Source of the DNA: Planctomycetia bacterium
Lineage (GTDB): Bacteria > Planctomycetota > UBA8108 > SXIK01
DNA length: 64,000 nucleotides
Assembly (NCBI GenBank): GCA_005772855.1
Contig: SXIK01000117.1
Span: 62,001-126,000, forward strand
Reading direction: 5' to 3'
Shown here: positions 17,316 to 26,031 of the stretch, piece by piece
Layout: every line of letters starts with the position of its first letter
Position numbering within the stretch: position 1 is the stretch's first letter
Position numbers and translations under genes: made by a program
Notes under the pieces: generated by a model
The model's database searches: none
Told to the model about the DNA's origin: nothing
The model's input: the letters and a program-made list of their open reading frames with translations, nothing else

Positions 17316-17936
17316 ATGTCGGACTCTCTGCGCCCTCTCATTGACCAGGCCCGCGCCGGCGACCCCAGGGCCCTGAACGCTCTTGCCTGCTGCGCTGACC
17401 GGTTCCTGCGTGTATTTTCGGGCTCGCTTTCGAGCTCCATCCGCCGCGCACAGGGCTCAACGATCGACTTCGTGCTCGAGGGCCTCGCCGAGGCTCTCTC
17501 GCGTCTGGGAGATCGGCAGTTCGCCACCGACAAGGACTTTTACGCCTGGGTCGCCAGCCACATCCGCCACAAGATCATCGACGCTGGCCGCCACGAGACG
17601 CGGAAAAAAAGAGGCGGCAAGCCAGCCGCCCTCGGCGAACACGCGGAGCTGGTCGAGTCGCCGGACCCGACCGCTTCAGAGATTGCTTGCAGGCGAGAAG
17701 TGCTCGAGGCGACCGGGCAAGCGCTGCTCGAACTCCAGGCATCGCACCCCGAGGAAATGGAGGCGGTCGTGCTGAAGGTCTTCGAGGGGCACAGCTGGCC
17801 CGAGCTGAAGGACGCCATGGGACTCACCTCCGAGAAGAGAGGCCGCACGCTCTTTGCCCGTGGACTCGAGCTCCTGAGGCCCCGGATCGAGACCGCACTC
17901 GGCGCGGACGTCATGGCGGAGTTCCTTCGCTCGTGA
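17316..17936 (+). CDS. ECF-type RNA polymerase sigma factor
   Basis: The 206-residue protein has the two sigma domains: a region-2-like N-terminal half (LIDQARAGDPRALNALACCA, then TIDFVLEGLAEALSRLGDRQ and DKDFYAWVASHIRHKIID) and a region-4 helix-turn-helix towards the end (EEMEAVVLKVFEGHSWPELK, SEKRGRTLFARGLELLRP). The RHETRKKRGGK linker is common in planctomycete ECF sigmas of the SigHLW type. AAGG precedes ATG 17316. Its stop overlaps the start of the downstream kinase-FGE gene by GTGA, so the kinase probably controls or is controlled by this sigma. Confidence 0.88.
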   Translation: MSDSLRPLIDQARAGDPRALNALACCADRFLRVFSGSLSSSIRRAQGSTIDFVLEGLAEALSRLGDRQFATDKDFYAWVASHIRHKIIDAGRHETRKKRGGKPAALGEHAELVESPDPTASEIACRREVLEATGQALLELQASHPEEMEAVVLKVFEGHSWPELKDAMGLTSEKRGRTLFARGLELLRPRIETALGADVMAEFLRS

Positions 17937-20479
17937 ACACGGACAGGCTATTTGAGCATTTCATGGAGCTCTATTGCGAATCGGGCGCCGCCACCATCCC
18001 CGAGGATTGGCCTCAGGCCTTGAAAGACCGCTGTCTCTTCTTCGTGAAGATGCTCTCTAACGAGGAGCCACTCAAGAACGCGACGGAGAGGCGCAGCATC
18101 GTCTCCGACCTCGAGAAGTCCGGTGTATCGGCCACGCTCTCCCTGGCCGGGGAAGATGGTGGACCTCCGGGCGTTTTGCCCCGGAGCGGGGACCGCTACG
18201 TGATCGAGCGGGAGATTGGAAGAGGCGGCATGGGTCAGGTCGTCCTGGCCTACGACCGCGACTTCCGCCGGCGCGTGGCGCTGAAGGTGATTCGGGGGCC
18301 CGGTTTGAGCACAGCGAGGCTGTCTCGCTTTCTCGAGGAGGCGCAGGCGACCGCGCAGCTCGAGCATCCCAATATCGCACCTGTCTATGATCTTGGAAGG
18401 GAGATTGGCGGCGCCCCATTCTTTACGATGAAGTGGATCCGGGGCCGAGATCTGAAGCACATCATCGACGCGAGGGAGCCCGAGTACACGCTCACCCGGC
18501 TCATTCAGGTCCTGCAGCAGGTTGCCATGGGAGTTCACTTCGCCAACTCGCGAGGCGTGGTCCACCGTGATTTGAAGCCGCAGAACGTGATGGTGGGCGG
18601 CTACGGTGAGGTGATCGTCGTCGACTGGGGCCTGGCGAAAATCCTCGGTCGATCTTCCTCGGTATTGGCGCCGGAAACGGAAGGTCCTCAGCTCTCCACC
18701 GATCGAGGCGACGAGGGCCGACTCACTCTCGAGGGCTCCATACAGGGAAGTCCGGCCTACATGTCCCCGGAGCAGGCACGTGGCGAGGTCACGCTGATCG
18801 ATGCGCGCACGGACGTCTTCGGCCTCGGCGCGCTCCTCTACGAGATCTTGACGGGCACGCCGCTGTACGTCGATGCCTCGCCGCAGGTGGCGCGGGGAAA
18901 GGCGAGTCGAGGCGAGGTCACGCCGCCGTCCCAGCGGACTGTGGATCGTTCGATTCCGCCCGAGCTGGAGTCCATCTGCCGCAGGGCGCTCGCATCGCGA
19001 AAAGAGGATCGATTTCAGAATGCCAGAGAGTTTCACGACGCTCTCCAGCGATATGTCGAGGGAATTCACGACGCCGAGAGGCGTGCAGCCGAAGCATCTC
19101 GATTGTGTGCCGAAGCCGATTCACTTCATGAGCCCTTGCGGCAGGCCGAAGTTCGTGAGACGCGGCTGCGTGAGGCTGTGGCAGCGGTCCGCCTGAAGTT
19201 GAACGAGCACGATCCAGAGGAGGCCAAACACCTGCTCTGGGACCTCGAGGCGAAGCGGGAAACCGCAAGGGAGGAGGCCTCATCGGCGTTCAACCGCATG
19301 ACGGCGGCCTACCTGGCCGTCCTCAGCATTGATCCGGAGAGCCGTCCCGCTCGCAAGGCTCTCGCGCAAGCCTTCCACGAGAAGCTCCTCGCCGCCGAGG
19401 ATCGAGGTGATCGAGAGGCCACGGGGTTCTATGAGGGGCTTGTTCGCCAGCACCATGACGGCTTGTACGCGGTCGAGCTTGACGGAAAGGGACTTCTCAG
19501 GCTCGTGAGTGAGCCCGCGGGCGCTACCGTTTTTCTTTCACGATACGAGGAGCGCGGTCCGCTCGTTGTCGAAAGCTCGCAGACCCCGCTCGGCGAGACA
19601 CCCATCGAGAAGCTCCTCCCGCGCGGTTCGTACCTCGCCCTTCTGCGGAAGCCAGGTTTTCAGGAGACGCGGTATCCGTTCGTGATCGGGCGAACGAGCC
19701 CCTCCACCTGCGCTGTAAGACTCCTTTCGGAAGGTTCGATCCCCGATGGATTTGTCCACGTCCCCGGCGGTGACACCATTGTGGGAGGACACGATCGCGA
19801 GATCAGTGCGCTCGAGCGCCGAGTGGTGAAGATCGCGGACTTCGTGGTGGGTCGGTTTCCGGTGACGCTGGGGGAGTACTGTCGGCTCCTCGATGACATC
19901 TTGGCGGAGAGGGGTTCGGTCCCCCGGGACTTGCTGCCAGCCTTCGAGCCCGAGGAGTATGTCGAGCAGGATGCCACGGGACGCTTCCTGCCGATCGAAC
20001 GGCTCGGGGTGCACTGTCCCGCCATCGCGCTCAGTCTTGAGGCCGTGAATACGTACCTCGGGTGGCGTTCTCGAAAACTGGGTCGGAATATCCGGCTCCT
20101 CACGGAGCTGGAGTGGGAACGTTGCGCCCGAGGCGCCGACGGAAGGATTTACCCCTGGGGCAACGGTTTCGACTGGTCTCTTTGCAAGGGGGGGCTTTCA
20201 CGACCTGGAAAGCCGTTCCCGGAGCCTGTGGGAGCTTTCCCTCGGGATGTGTCTCTGTTTGGGATTCGAGACCTTGCCGGTTGTGTGCGCGAGCTGGTGC
20301 TGGGGGCAAGCGCGGAAGGCTACAGGCCTTGCCGCGGAGGCTCGTGGCTGAACTCGTTTCCGTTCGTGTTTCGTTCTGACCTCCGGACAATGCGAGGAGA
20401 GCACGCTCGCAGCACCGACGTTGGATTTCGCCTGTGCTACAATGACAAAATTGGCGGGGCCATGATTGGGACTCTCTGA
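17933..20479 (+). CDS. Ser/Thr protein kinase fused to an FGE/SUMF1 domain
   Basis: The frame is open from 17687, but GTG 17933, which overlaps the sigma stop, is the likely start (848 residues). Domains: short N-terminal region; kinase at about 90-370 with IGRGGMGQVV, VALKVI, HRDLKPQN, DWG (in place of DFG, common in planctomycete kinases) and AYMSPEQARGE; a charged helical stretch at about 380-500; a PEGA-like beta domain at about 522-600 (LVSEPAGATVFLS, RGSYLALLRKPGFQETRY); and an FGE-sulfatase domain at about 605-845 (FVHVPGGDTIVGG, LTELEWERCARGADGRIYPW, CRGGSWLN, VGFRLCYN). The last six codons and the stop come from a dispersed repeat (20458-20550). It probably senses something outside the kinase through its C-terminal domains. 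Confidence 0.92.
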   Translation: MNTDRLFEHFMELYCESGAATIPEDWPQALKDRCLFFVKMLSNEEPLKNATERRSIVSDLEKSGVSATLSLAGEDGGPPGVLPRSGDRYVIEREIGRGGMGQVVLAYDRDFRRRVALKVIRGPGLSTARLSRFLEEAQATAQLEHPNIAPVYDLGREIGGAPFFTMKWIRGRDLKHIIDAREPEYTLTRLIQVLQQVAMGVHFANSRGVVHRDLKPQNVMVGGYGEVIVVDWGLAKILGRSSSVLAPETEGPQLSTDRGDEGRLTLEGSIQGSPAYMSPEQARGEVTLIDARTDVFGLGALLYEILTGTPLYVDASPQVARGKASRGEVTPPSQRTVDRSIPPELESICRRALASRKEDRFQNAREFHDALQRYVEGIHDAERRAAEASRLCAEADSLHEPLRQAEVRETRLREAVAAVRLKLNEHDPEEAKHLLWDLEAKRETAREEASSAFNRMTAAYLAVLSIDPESRPARKALAQAFHEKLLAAEDRGDREATGFYEGLVRQHHDGLYAVELDGKGLLRLVSEPAGATVFLSRYEERGPLVVESSQTPLGETPIEKLLPRGSYLALLRKPGFQETRYPFVIGRTSPSTCAVRLLSEGSIPDGFVHVPGGDTIVGGHDREISALERRVVKIADFVVGRFPVTLGEYCRLLDDILAERGSVPRDLLPAFEPEEYVEQDATGRFLPIERLGVHCPAIALSLEAVNTYLGWRSRKLGRNIRLLTELEWERCARGADGRIYPWGNGFDWSLCKGGLSRPGKPFPEPVGAFPRDVSLFGIRDLAGCVRELVLGASAEGYRPCRGGSWLNSFPFVFRSDLRTMRGEHARSTDVGFRLCYNDKIGGAMIGTL

Positions 20480-20550
20480 CCGAGGCCCTCCGCCATCGGC
20501 GCCTTCAGGCGCCCGGTGCGGGGGACGCCTTTCTCCCCCGCGAGGAGTAC
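20458..20550 (-). repeat. Dispersed hairpin-rich repeat, copy B
   Basis: Read on the minus strand this segment aligns with 31722-31833 on the plus strand: both begin GTACTCyTCGCGGGGGAG and end GTCCCAATCATGGCC, with matching hairpins between. Copy B lacks about 20 bases that copy A has in its middle. In copy B the stems are GCGGGGG (20518-20524) with CCCCCGC (20535-20541), and GGCGCC (20498-20503) with GGCGCC (20508-20513). It overlaps the last codons of the kinase-FGE gene and supplies its TGA. Confidence 0.75.
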
Positions 20551-20644
20551 AAGCCAGGGGTCTAGTTCCTGGCCATCAACGGGTGGGCGTCGAGTTGTTT
20601 GTCGCTGGTAGTCAAGAGACGGGTGACCTTTTGAGGAGGGCATC

Positions 20645-21877
20645 ATGCAATTTCAAGAAGCGCTCGAAGTCCGATGGTTGGCGGCCGCGGCTGTTCTGAT
20701 CGGGAGCTTGAGCTCCAGAGTTGCCGCTCAGGTTCCCCAGTTCATCCGTGGCGACGTGAACCGTGACGGTCAAGTGACGCTGTCGGACGTGAGCTACCTG
20801 TTCGATTTCCGATACCTGGGCGGTCCGGCCCCGGGCTGCATGGATGCGGCCGACACAGACGACAACGGCGCGTTCGATACGATCGGTATTGCAGACATGG
20901 CGTATCTTCTGGGCTGGCTCTTCCGCAGCGCTTCCATTCCCTTGCTGCCATCGCCCTTTGGGATGCCAGGCGAGGATCCGACCGCCGACGGCCTCAACTG
21001 CGCAAGGGCTGGCTTCGATCCACCCGGACGGCCGCTTCCCGGCTTTGACATGTTGATGCTCGGCCGAAGAGCTGTGGCGAGAGGGGCTCGTGCCGAACTC
21101 TTCCTCCACGCTACCACGGCCAAGCCGATCGAGTGCTTCTCGATCGCGTATCGTGTCGATAAATCGAGGGCTCGGAGAATCGCGGTCGACTTTGATGGAA
21201 CTGAGTTCCCCACCGCCCTCCAGGGCCAGTTCGAGACCTCGGCGGCATTCCGATTCGCAGTCGTGCCCTCCGCCGATCGCCGCTACGACCTCCTGATCGC
21301 TGGAGCGATCTTCGTCTTGAAGGCCGCCGGTGGCCCCGGCGCGCCGTACCAACGAGTGCAGTTCGCCGCAACCCAGGGTCCTCTCGAGGCCACGAAACTT
21401 CTCCGCGTGACATTTGACGTGCCCCGGGATGCTCCCCGGGGAACCGGCGCCGTGTTTCTTCCGCCCGAGGATGATGACCTGCTTGTGGCCGGGTCCTTTG
21501 TCCACGGCGTCAAGAACGAGTACGGGGTCATCGACCTGGACTTTCCGGGATCCAACACGTTGGTGACGCCGGTGCCGACGCAGATCATTGTCGACGGCGA
21601 GCAGTTCCTCCGCGGCGACGCCAACTCGGACCGGGTCGTTAACATCGCTGACGCCTCGTCCACCCTCGCGTTCCTTTTCCTCGGCGGTCCGCCGCCTGTG
21701 TGCATGGACCTGGGCGATTCCAACGACGATGGCGTCCTGAATATCGCGGACCCGAGCTACACGCTGGGCTATCTCTTCCTCGGTAGCGCAGCTCCTCCCC
21801 CTCCGGGCCCCTTACTTTGCGGGTACGACGAAGAGGGTGACCAGCTCGAGGTCTGCGAGAGCGACTACTGCCAATAA
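20645..21877 (+). CDS. Secreted protein with dockerin repeats at both ends
   Basis: AGGAGG lies 5 bases before ATG 20645. The N-terminus carries a signal (LAAAAVLIGSLSSRVAAQ-like region near residue 20), then two dockerin-like Ca2+ repeats (RGDVNRDGQVTLSDVSYLFD; DADTDDNGAFDTIGIADMAY with an interrupted loop). The middle (about 135-310) is beta-rich: GARAELFLHATTAKPIECFS, RRIAVDFDGTEFPTALQGQF and KLLRVTFDVPRDAPRGTGAV, which has the look of a cohesin-like or related carbohydrate-associated sandwich. Two more dockerin repeats end the chain (RGDANSDRVVNIADASSTLA; GDSNDDGVLNIADPSYTLGY). The 410-residue protein is probably exported; its partner is unknown. Confidence 0.85.
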   Translation: MQFQEALEVRWLAAAAVLIGSLSSRVAAQVPQFIRGDVNRDGQVTLSDVSYLFDFRYLGGPAPGCMDAADTDDNGAFDTIGIADMAYLLGWLFRSASIPLLPSPFGMPGEDPTADGLNCARAGFDPPGRPLPGFDMLMLGRRAVARGARAELFLHATTAKPIECFSIAYRVDKSRARRIAVDFDGTEFPTALQGQFETSAAFRFAVVPSADRRYDLLIAGAIFVLKAAGGPGAPYQRVQFAATQGPLEATKLLRVTFDVPRDAPRGTGAVFLPPEDDDLLVAGSFVHGVKNEYGVIDLDFPGSNTLVTPVPTQIIVDGEQFLRGDANSDRVVNIADASSTLAFLFLGGPPPVCMDLGDSNDDGVLNIADPSYTLGYLFLGSAAPPPPGPLLCGYDEEGDQLEVCESDYCQ

Positions 21878-21957
21878 GCTCCAACCAGGCTCCAGGGGAT
21901 CGGCTGCCCAGGTGGACTCCTCGCCCGGCTCCGAGCCAGTCAGGTTGAGCCGGGCAG

Positions 21958-22746
21958 CTACCTGATCTGTCGCAGGTTGACCGTCAGCGTAGCACGCTCG
22001 TACTCCGAGATGGGCCGGGTGCGTCCCACCGCCAAGTTGCCAAGCGAAATGGGTCCCACCCGCACGCGCTGAAGCTCGAGGACCGCATACCCAAGAATTT
22101 CCCACATGCGCCGGATCTGCCGGTTGCGGCCTTCAAGGATCGTCAGCTCCACGCAGGTGGATTCTTCGCCCGACTCGAGCAGATTGCAGCGCGCCGCGCG
22201 CGTCATTTGTCCGTCCAGCTCGACCCCACGCTCGAAGCGGAGGCGGTCGCGAGGATCAAGCCGGCCGCGGAGACGGGCAACGTAGACTTTCTCGACGTCT
22301 CCCTTGCCGTCCGTGATCCGCGCCGCGAACTCCGTGTCATTCGTGAAGATGAGGAGTCCGGAGGTGTCGGCATCGAGCCGGCCCACAGCCTGCGTGCGAG
22401 CGGCGTTGGGAGGCAGCAGCTCGTACGCGGTGCGGCGGCCGGCGGGGTCTTGTGAAGTGGTGATGTAGCCCTCGGGCTTATTCATGGCGAGGTAGATCCT
22501 GCGTGCTGGCTTGAGGGGGCGGCCGTCGAGGAGGATTCTGTCGAGCTCTGGATGGGCCGCACGCTCCGGATCCTTCGTGATCTTTCCGTTCAAGGCGACG
22601 CGGCCCTGAAGGACGCATTGCTCTGCCTCGGTGCGAGACATGAGCCCGAACTTCGAGAGCCAGCGGGCAAGACCGTGACGCTTGAGCTCGGGTTCCAGGC
22701 GAGAGCTCTCTTTCTTTCGTGCATCGTGTCGGCCCCTGGATTTCAT
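21958..22746 (-). CDS. Pseudouridine synthase, RluB/RsuA family
   Basis: The 262-residue enzyme has an S4 RNA-binding domain first (RHGLARWLSKFGLMSRTEAE, GRVALNGKITKDPE) and then the catalytic domain with YLAMNKPEGYITTSQDPAGR, the active-site Asp in VGRLDADTSGLLIFTND, and the closing EGRNRQIRRMWEILGYAVLE. This set defines the RsuA/RluB/E/F family that isomerises a specific uridine in rRNA. RluB-type (23S U2605) is the closest guess from length and the presence of S4, but the exact site cannot be assigned. It is directly downstream of trpA on the minus strand with about 90 bases between. Confidence 0.9.
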   Translation of the reverse strand: MKSRGRHDARKKESSRLEPELKRHGLARWLSKFGLMSRTEAEQCVLQGRVALNGKITKDPERAAHPELDRILLDGRPLKPARRIYLAMNKPEGYITTSQDPAGRRTAYELLPPNAARTQAVGRLDADTSGLLIFTNDTEFAARITDGKGDVEKVYVARLRGRLDPRDRLRFERGVELDGQMTRAARCNLLESGEESTCVELTILEGRNRQIRRMWEILGYAVLELQRVRVGPISLGNLAVGRTRPISEYERATLTVNLRQIR

Positions 22747-22837
22747 GAAGGTTTGAGCTCCTTATTTCGAAGGCGGCGCGCCAAGGTGAGAGGAGTCCTT
22801 CCTCGAGTGAGCCTGTAACGCGCGGCTTTTATTGGGG

Positions 22838-23623
22838 TCACGATCTTCCGCGGGAAAGGGTGGAGAGAAATTCGGTGTAGCCACTTCGGCCGCCTCGTTC
22901 CCAGGCTTCCAGGCAAGCGGTACCGACGATTGCGATGTCCGCCAGGCCTTTTATGGTACGCACATCTTGCTCGGTCTTGATCCCAAACCCAAGCGCCAAT
23001 GGCAACTTTGTTGCCTTGCGGCATCGACCAAGAAAGCTTTCGACACCATCGGAAATCTCCGTACGCTTGCCCGTCACGCCCTTGCGGGCGACGCAGTAGA
23101 CGAAGCCCGAGGCCTGGGCTGCAATCTCGGTGAGCCGTGATGGGGAATTGGTTGGAGTCATGAGCAGAATCGGGTCCAGACCTCGTGCTCTGCCGTGACC
23201 GTTGAGCCCCACCGCCTCCTCGGGAGGCAAGTCCGCCACGATAAATCCCCTCGCGCCGGCGTGGGAGAGACGATCGCAAAAGGTCTCCTCCCCCATCCGA
23301 AAGACGCTGTTGTAGTAGCCCATGAAAAGAATTGGGAACGAGAATCTCCTCGCTGCCCGACTCATCAGCGCGAAGTAATGCTCCCAGTGCGTCTGCGAGT
23401 GAAGCGCTGCCTGGTTTGCCTTCACGAAGGTCGGCCCGTCTGCGATGGGCTCGCTGAAGGGCAGTTGTAGCTCGACCAGGTCCACATTGGCCGCCTCCAT
23501 GGCTTCGAGCATTTGCCAGTTGACCTCGAGCGATGGATAGCCGACGACGGCGTGTGCCATGAGAAGAAGCGGTCGCTCCTTCAGGCGGCAGCGGATGTGG
23601 AATTCAAGCCCAGGCGTGGTCAA
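22838..23623 (-). CDS. trpA: Tryptophan synthase alpha subunit
   Basis: TrpA splits indole-3-glycerol phosphate to indole and glyceraldehyde-3-phosphate and passes indole to TrpB. Key residues: the catalytic Glu in VELQLPFSEPIADGP (E. coli Glu49 position, with Asp60 kept in IADGP; the intervening FSDP reads FSEP), the loop GFIVADLPPEEA, FVYCVARKGVTG and the phosphate-binding ALGFGIKTEQDV. The frame is open beyond trpB's end, but TTG 23623 overlaps the trpB stop as TTGA and gives 261 residues, the family's normal size. It is the last gene of a run that starts with a SorC-type regulator. Confidence 0.93.
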   Translation of the reverse strand: MTTPGLEFHIRCRLKERPLLLMAHAVVGYPSLEVNWQMLEAMEAANVDLVELQLPFSEPIADGPTFVKANQAALHSQTHWEHYFALMSRAARRFSFPILFMGYYNSVFRMGEETFCDRLSHAGARGFIVADLPPEEAVGLNGHGRARGLDPILLMTPTNSPSRLTEIAAQASGFVYCVARKGVTGKRTEISDGVESFLGRCRKATKLPLALGFGIKTEQDVRTIKGLADIAIVGTACLEAWERGGRSGYTEFLSTLSRGRS

Positions 23624-24900
23624 AGTGTGCCTCGCTTTCTGGCGGCACTCTCGTAGGCGGCGGCCTTGCCCTGGATGAACTCCTTCCATCGCTCGTCGCC
23701 CAACGCGTCGGCGACGGTGAAGATGTCCTTGTCGCCCCTTCCCGACTGGTTGATCAGGATCGCATCATCAGGTGAGAGCTGCGGCGCCTCGCGACAGGCT
23801 GCCGCGAAGGCGTGCGAGCTCTCGAGGGCAGGGATGAGCCCTTCGCTCCGAATCGTCAGCTTCAAGGCCTCGACAACCTCGGTGTCGGTGGCGGACTCGA
23901 AGCGCACTCGTCCTCGATCGTGAAGGTGGGCCAGAATTGGCCCCACGCCGATGTAGTCGAGCCCCGCCGCCACGGAGTGGGTGTCGTTCATCAGGCCTTC
24001 TTTATCCTGAAGAAAGTAGGTCTTGTAGCCCTGCGCCACTCCCGGACAGCCCTGTCCGCCTGCGATGCGCGCGGCATGTTTCCCGCTCGAGATGCCGAGG
24101 CCGCCCGCCTCGACACCCACGAGGTCGACCTCACTGTCCTCAAGGAATCCTGCGAAGATACCCGACGCGTTGGATCCGCCGCCCACGCATGCGTAAACGC
24201 GCTTCGGCAACTTCCCCGTCTGCTTCTGCATCTGCTCGCGGGCCTCCCTGCCGATAATGGACTGAAAGTACATGACCATGTGCGGAAAGGGATGCGGACC
24301 GCACACTGTGCCGAGAGCGTAATGCGTGTTGCTCATTGACTCGACCCAGTCGCGGAGGCAGGCGTTGATCGCATCCTTCAGGGTGCGGGTTCCGTCGGTG
24401 ACGGCAATGACTTCCGCCCCGAGTTGCTCCATCCAGAATACGTTGGGTCTCTGGCGGGCGATGTCATCCTCGCCCATGTAGATCCTGCAGTCGAGGCCGA
24501 GTCGGGCTGCCATGGTGGCCGTGGCCACGCCGTGCTGTCCGGCTCCGGTCTCGGCGATCACTCGCTTTTTTCCCATACGCCTCATGAGGAGCCCCTGCCC
24601 CATCACGTTGTTCACCTTGTGGGCACCCGTGTGATTCAAGTCCTCTCGCTTGACGAAGATCTTCGCGCCGCCAAGCAGCCGTGTGAGGTTGTCGCAGTAG
24701 GTGATGGGAGTGGGGCGGCACGAATAAGTGGACATCACCTCCACGTACTGCCGCCAAAACTTCGGATCGTGGCGCGCCTCATCAAAAGCTGCACGCAGCT
24801 CCGCAAGCGTCTCGTGGAGGATCTCGGGCACGTAAGCTCCGCCGAACTGGCCGTAGTAGCCTTCTCGGCCTTGCCGGAAGTCAAAGAGGTCTTGATACAT
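23620..24900 (-). CDS. trpB: Tryptophan synthase beta subunit
   Basis: TrpB condenses indole and serine with PLP. The 426-residue product carries the PLP Lys at residue 95 in NHTGAHKVNN, VIAETGAGQHGVATA, VGGGSNASGIFAGFL for the cofactor phosphate, VGVEAGGLG and, near the end, INQSGRGDKDIFTVA. It is of the TrpB1 type that pairs with TrpA, and trpA follows with a TTGA overlap. The start codon lies 7 bases downstream of the stop of a SorC-family regulator, so the three genes are most likely one transcript. Confidence 0.96.
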   Translation of the reverse strand: MYQDLFDFRQGREGYYGQFGGAYVPEILHETLAELRAAFDEARHDPKFWRQYVEVMSTYSCRPTPITYCDNLTRLLGGAKIFVKREDLNHTGAHKVNNVMGQGLLMRRMGKKRVIAETGAGQHGVATATMAARLGLDCRIYMGEDDIARQRPNVFWMEQLGAEVIAVTDGTRTLKDAINACLRDWVESMSNTHYALGTVCGPHPFPHMVMYFQSIIGREAREQMQKQTGKLPKRVYACVGGGSNASGIFAGFLEDSEVDLVGVEAGGLGISSGKHAARIAGGQGCPGVAQGYKTYFLQDKEGLMNDTHSVAAGLDYIGVGPILAHLHDRGRVRFESATDTEVVEALKLTIRSEGLIPALESSHAFAAACREAPQLSPDDAILINQSGRGDKDIFTVADALGDERWKEFIQGKAAAYESAARKRGTL

Positions 24901-24907
24901 GGCTTGG

Positions 24908-25903
24908 TTACCGTCCGGGGTCCTTGGAGCTGCGTCTGAGGCCGTGAGCCAGAGCCTCGTCGACGACGAGAACGTTCACGACGCCGCCCCGCACGAGCGC
25001 CAGAGACGCAGCAAGCTTGTCCTTGCCACAGCCGAGGCCCACGCGAACAGGGATGGCCATCAGGTCGTCGTGGCGGATGCCGATCGTGCGGCCGTCCAGC
25101 GCGGTGCGGCAGGGCTTGCCTTGAGAGTCGAAGAAGAGACAACCCACGCTGGCAACGGCCTGGCGCGGCAGAATGCGCCGGTTTTCGTCTGTTCCCAGTG
25201 CGGATCGCTTTGCCGCGATCACGATGGGATGATCCTCCTCGGCATTTCCGATGCCCAGGAAGACATGCTCGAGCGTTGAGAACAACTCGAGGACGCCGCG
25301 AACGCGCGGTTCGGCGCGTAGTGAACGAGCCAGGGCCGTGGAGCCCACGACGGCCGGAGCGCTGAGCACGAGGTGCGTGCCGCCGACTCGTCGACGCAGC
25401 TCCTGACACAGAAACGAGCCATCGAAGTCCTGACCCGTATCCCAGAGAGTGCCGACCAGAGGAACGATCTTCAGGCCGAGCCCCAGGCCGTGCCGCACGT
25501 GACGCGTAAATGCGGAGAGTGTGGTGCCTGCTGTGAGGCCGACCGCCTCGCCCGGTTGTACGTGAAGAGCGAACCAATCAGCACCAGCCTGTCCGACCGC
25601 CGCCTTGGTCTCCTCGGCGCTGAGTGATTCCGACGCCGCCACGACCAACTCGCTCAGTCCGATACCCCGGGCCACAGCCGCCCAGTCGGTGCCGTCCTCG
25701 CTCCCTCGCACTCGGATCTCGACGATACCCTCGAGCCTGGCCCTGGTGAGGAGCCGGCTCACGCTGGGCCGCGAGACTTTCAGGATGCGTGCGATCTCGG
25801 CTTGCCCCTTTCCCTCAAGATAGTAGAGGCGGCTGGCGCGGACCATGGAAGATCGTTCCAGGTCGCGACTGCCCGGCGTCGAGATAGGTTCGCTTGTGAA
25901 CAT
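24908..25903 (-). CDS. SorC/DeoR-type sugar-binding transcriptional regulator
   Basis: The 331-residue protein has an N-terminal helix-turn-helix (RASRLYYLEGKGQAEIARIL, then VSRPSVSRLL) and a C-terminal effector domain with GLTAGTTLSAFTRHV, VPLVGTL and, near the end, FDSQGKPCRTALDGRTIGIR, typical of the SorC family (sugar- or nucleoside-phosphate responsive; Bacillus subtilis DeoR is a member). GTG and ATG alternatives exist; Met20 (25846) would place the direct repeats at 25896-25923 in the leader. The downstream neighbours are trpB and trpA, and the upstream gene is a cytidine deaminase, so it may regulate either, including itself. Confidence 0.9.
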   Translation of the reverse strand: MFTSEPISTPGSRDLERSSMVRASRLYYLEGKGQAEIARILKVSRPSVSRLLTRARLEGIVEIRVRGSEDGTDWAAVARGIGLSELVVAASESLSAEETKAAVGQAGADWFALHVQPGEAVGLTAGTTLSAFTRHVRHGLGLGLKIVPLVGTLWDTGQDFDGSFLCQELRRRVGGTHLVLSAPAVVGSTALARSLRAEPRVRGVLELFSTLEHVFLGIGNAEEDHPIVIAAKRSALGTDENRRILPRQAVASVGCLFFDSQGKPCRTALDGRTIGIRHDDLMAIPVRVGLGCGKDKLAASLALVRGGVVNVLVVDEALAHGLRRSSKDPGR

Positions 25904-25923
25904 TTGTTTTTTGGGTGAACATT
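25896..25923 (-). promoter_or_regulatory. Direct-repeat operator candidate at the SorC-type regulator start
   Basis: On the plus strand, GTGAACATT occurs at 25896-25904 and again at 25915-25923, 19 bases apart. The first copy contains the annotated ATG (25903-25901) of the SorC-type regulator. TGAACA-type half sites are known for SorC-family DeoR, so this is a plausible autoregulatory site. Confidence 0.6.
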
Positions 25924-26031
25924 GTTTCAGATCCGGGAGCGCAAGGCAAGCGGAAGTAAAATTACAATTCTCCGTGGAGACAGAACTGGAACGACCTACC
26001 TGTCAGTGGGGTCCAACGCGCGTTTCTGACC

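Noticed and set aside
17948-19069. Minus-strand frame of 373 codons
   Set aside because: Antisense to the kinase-FGE gene, no family resemblance.
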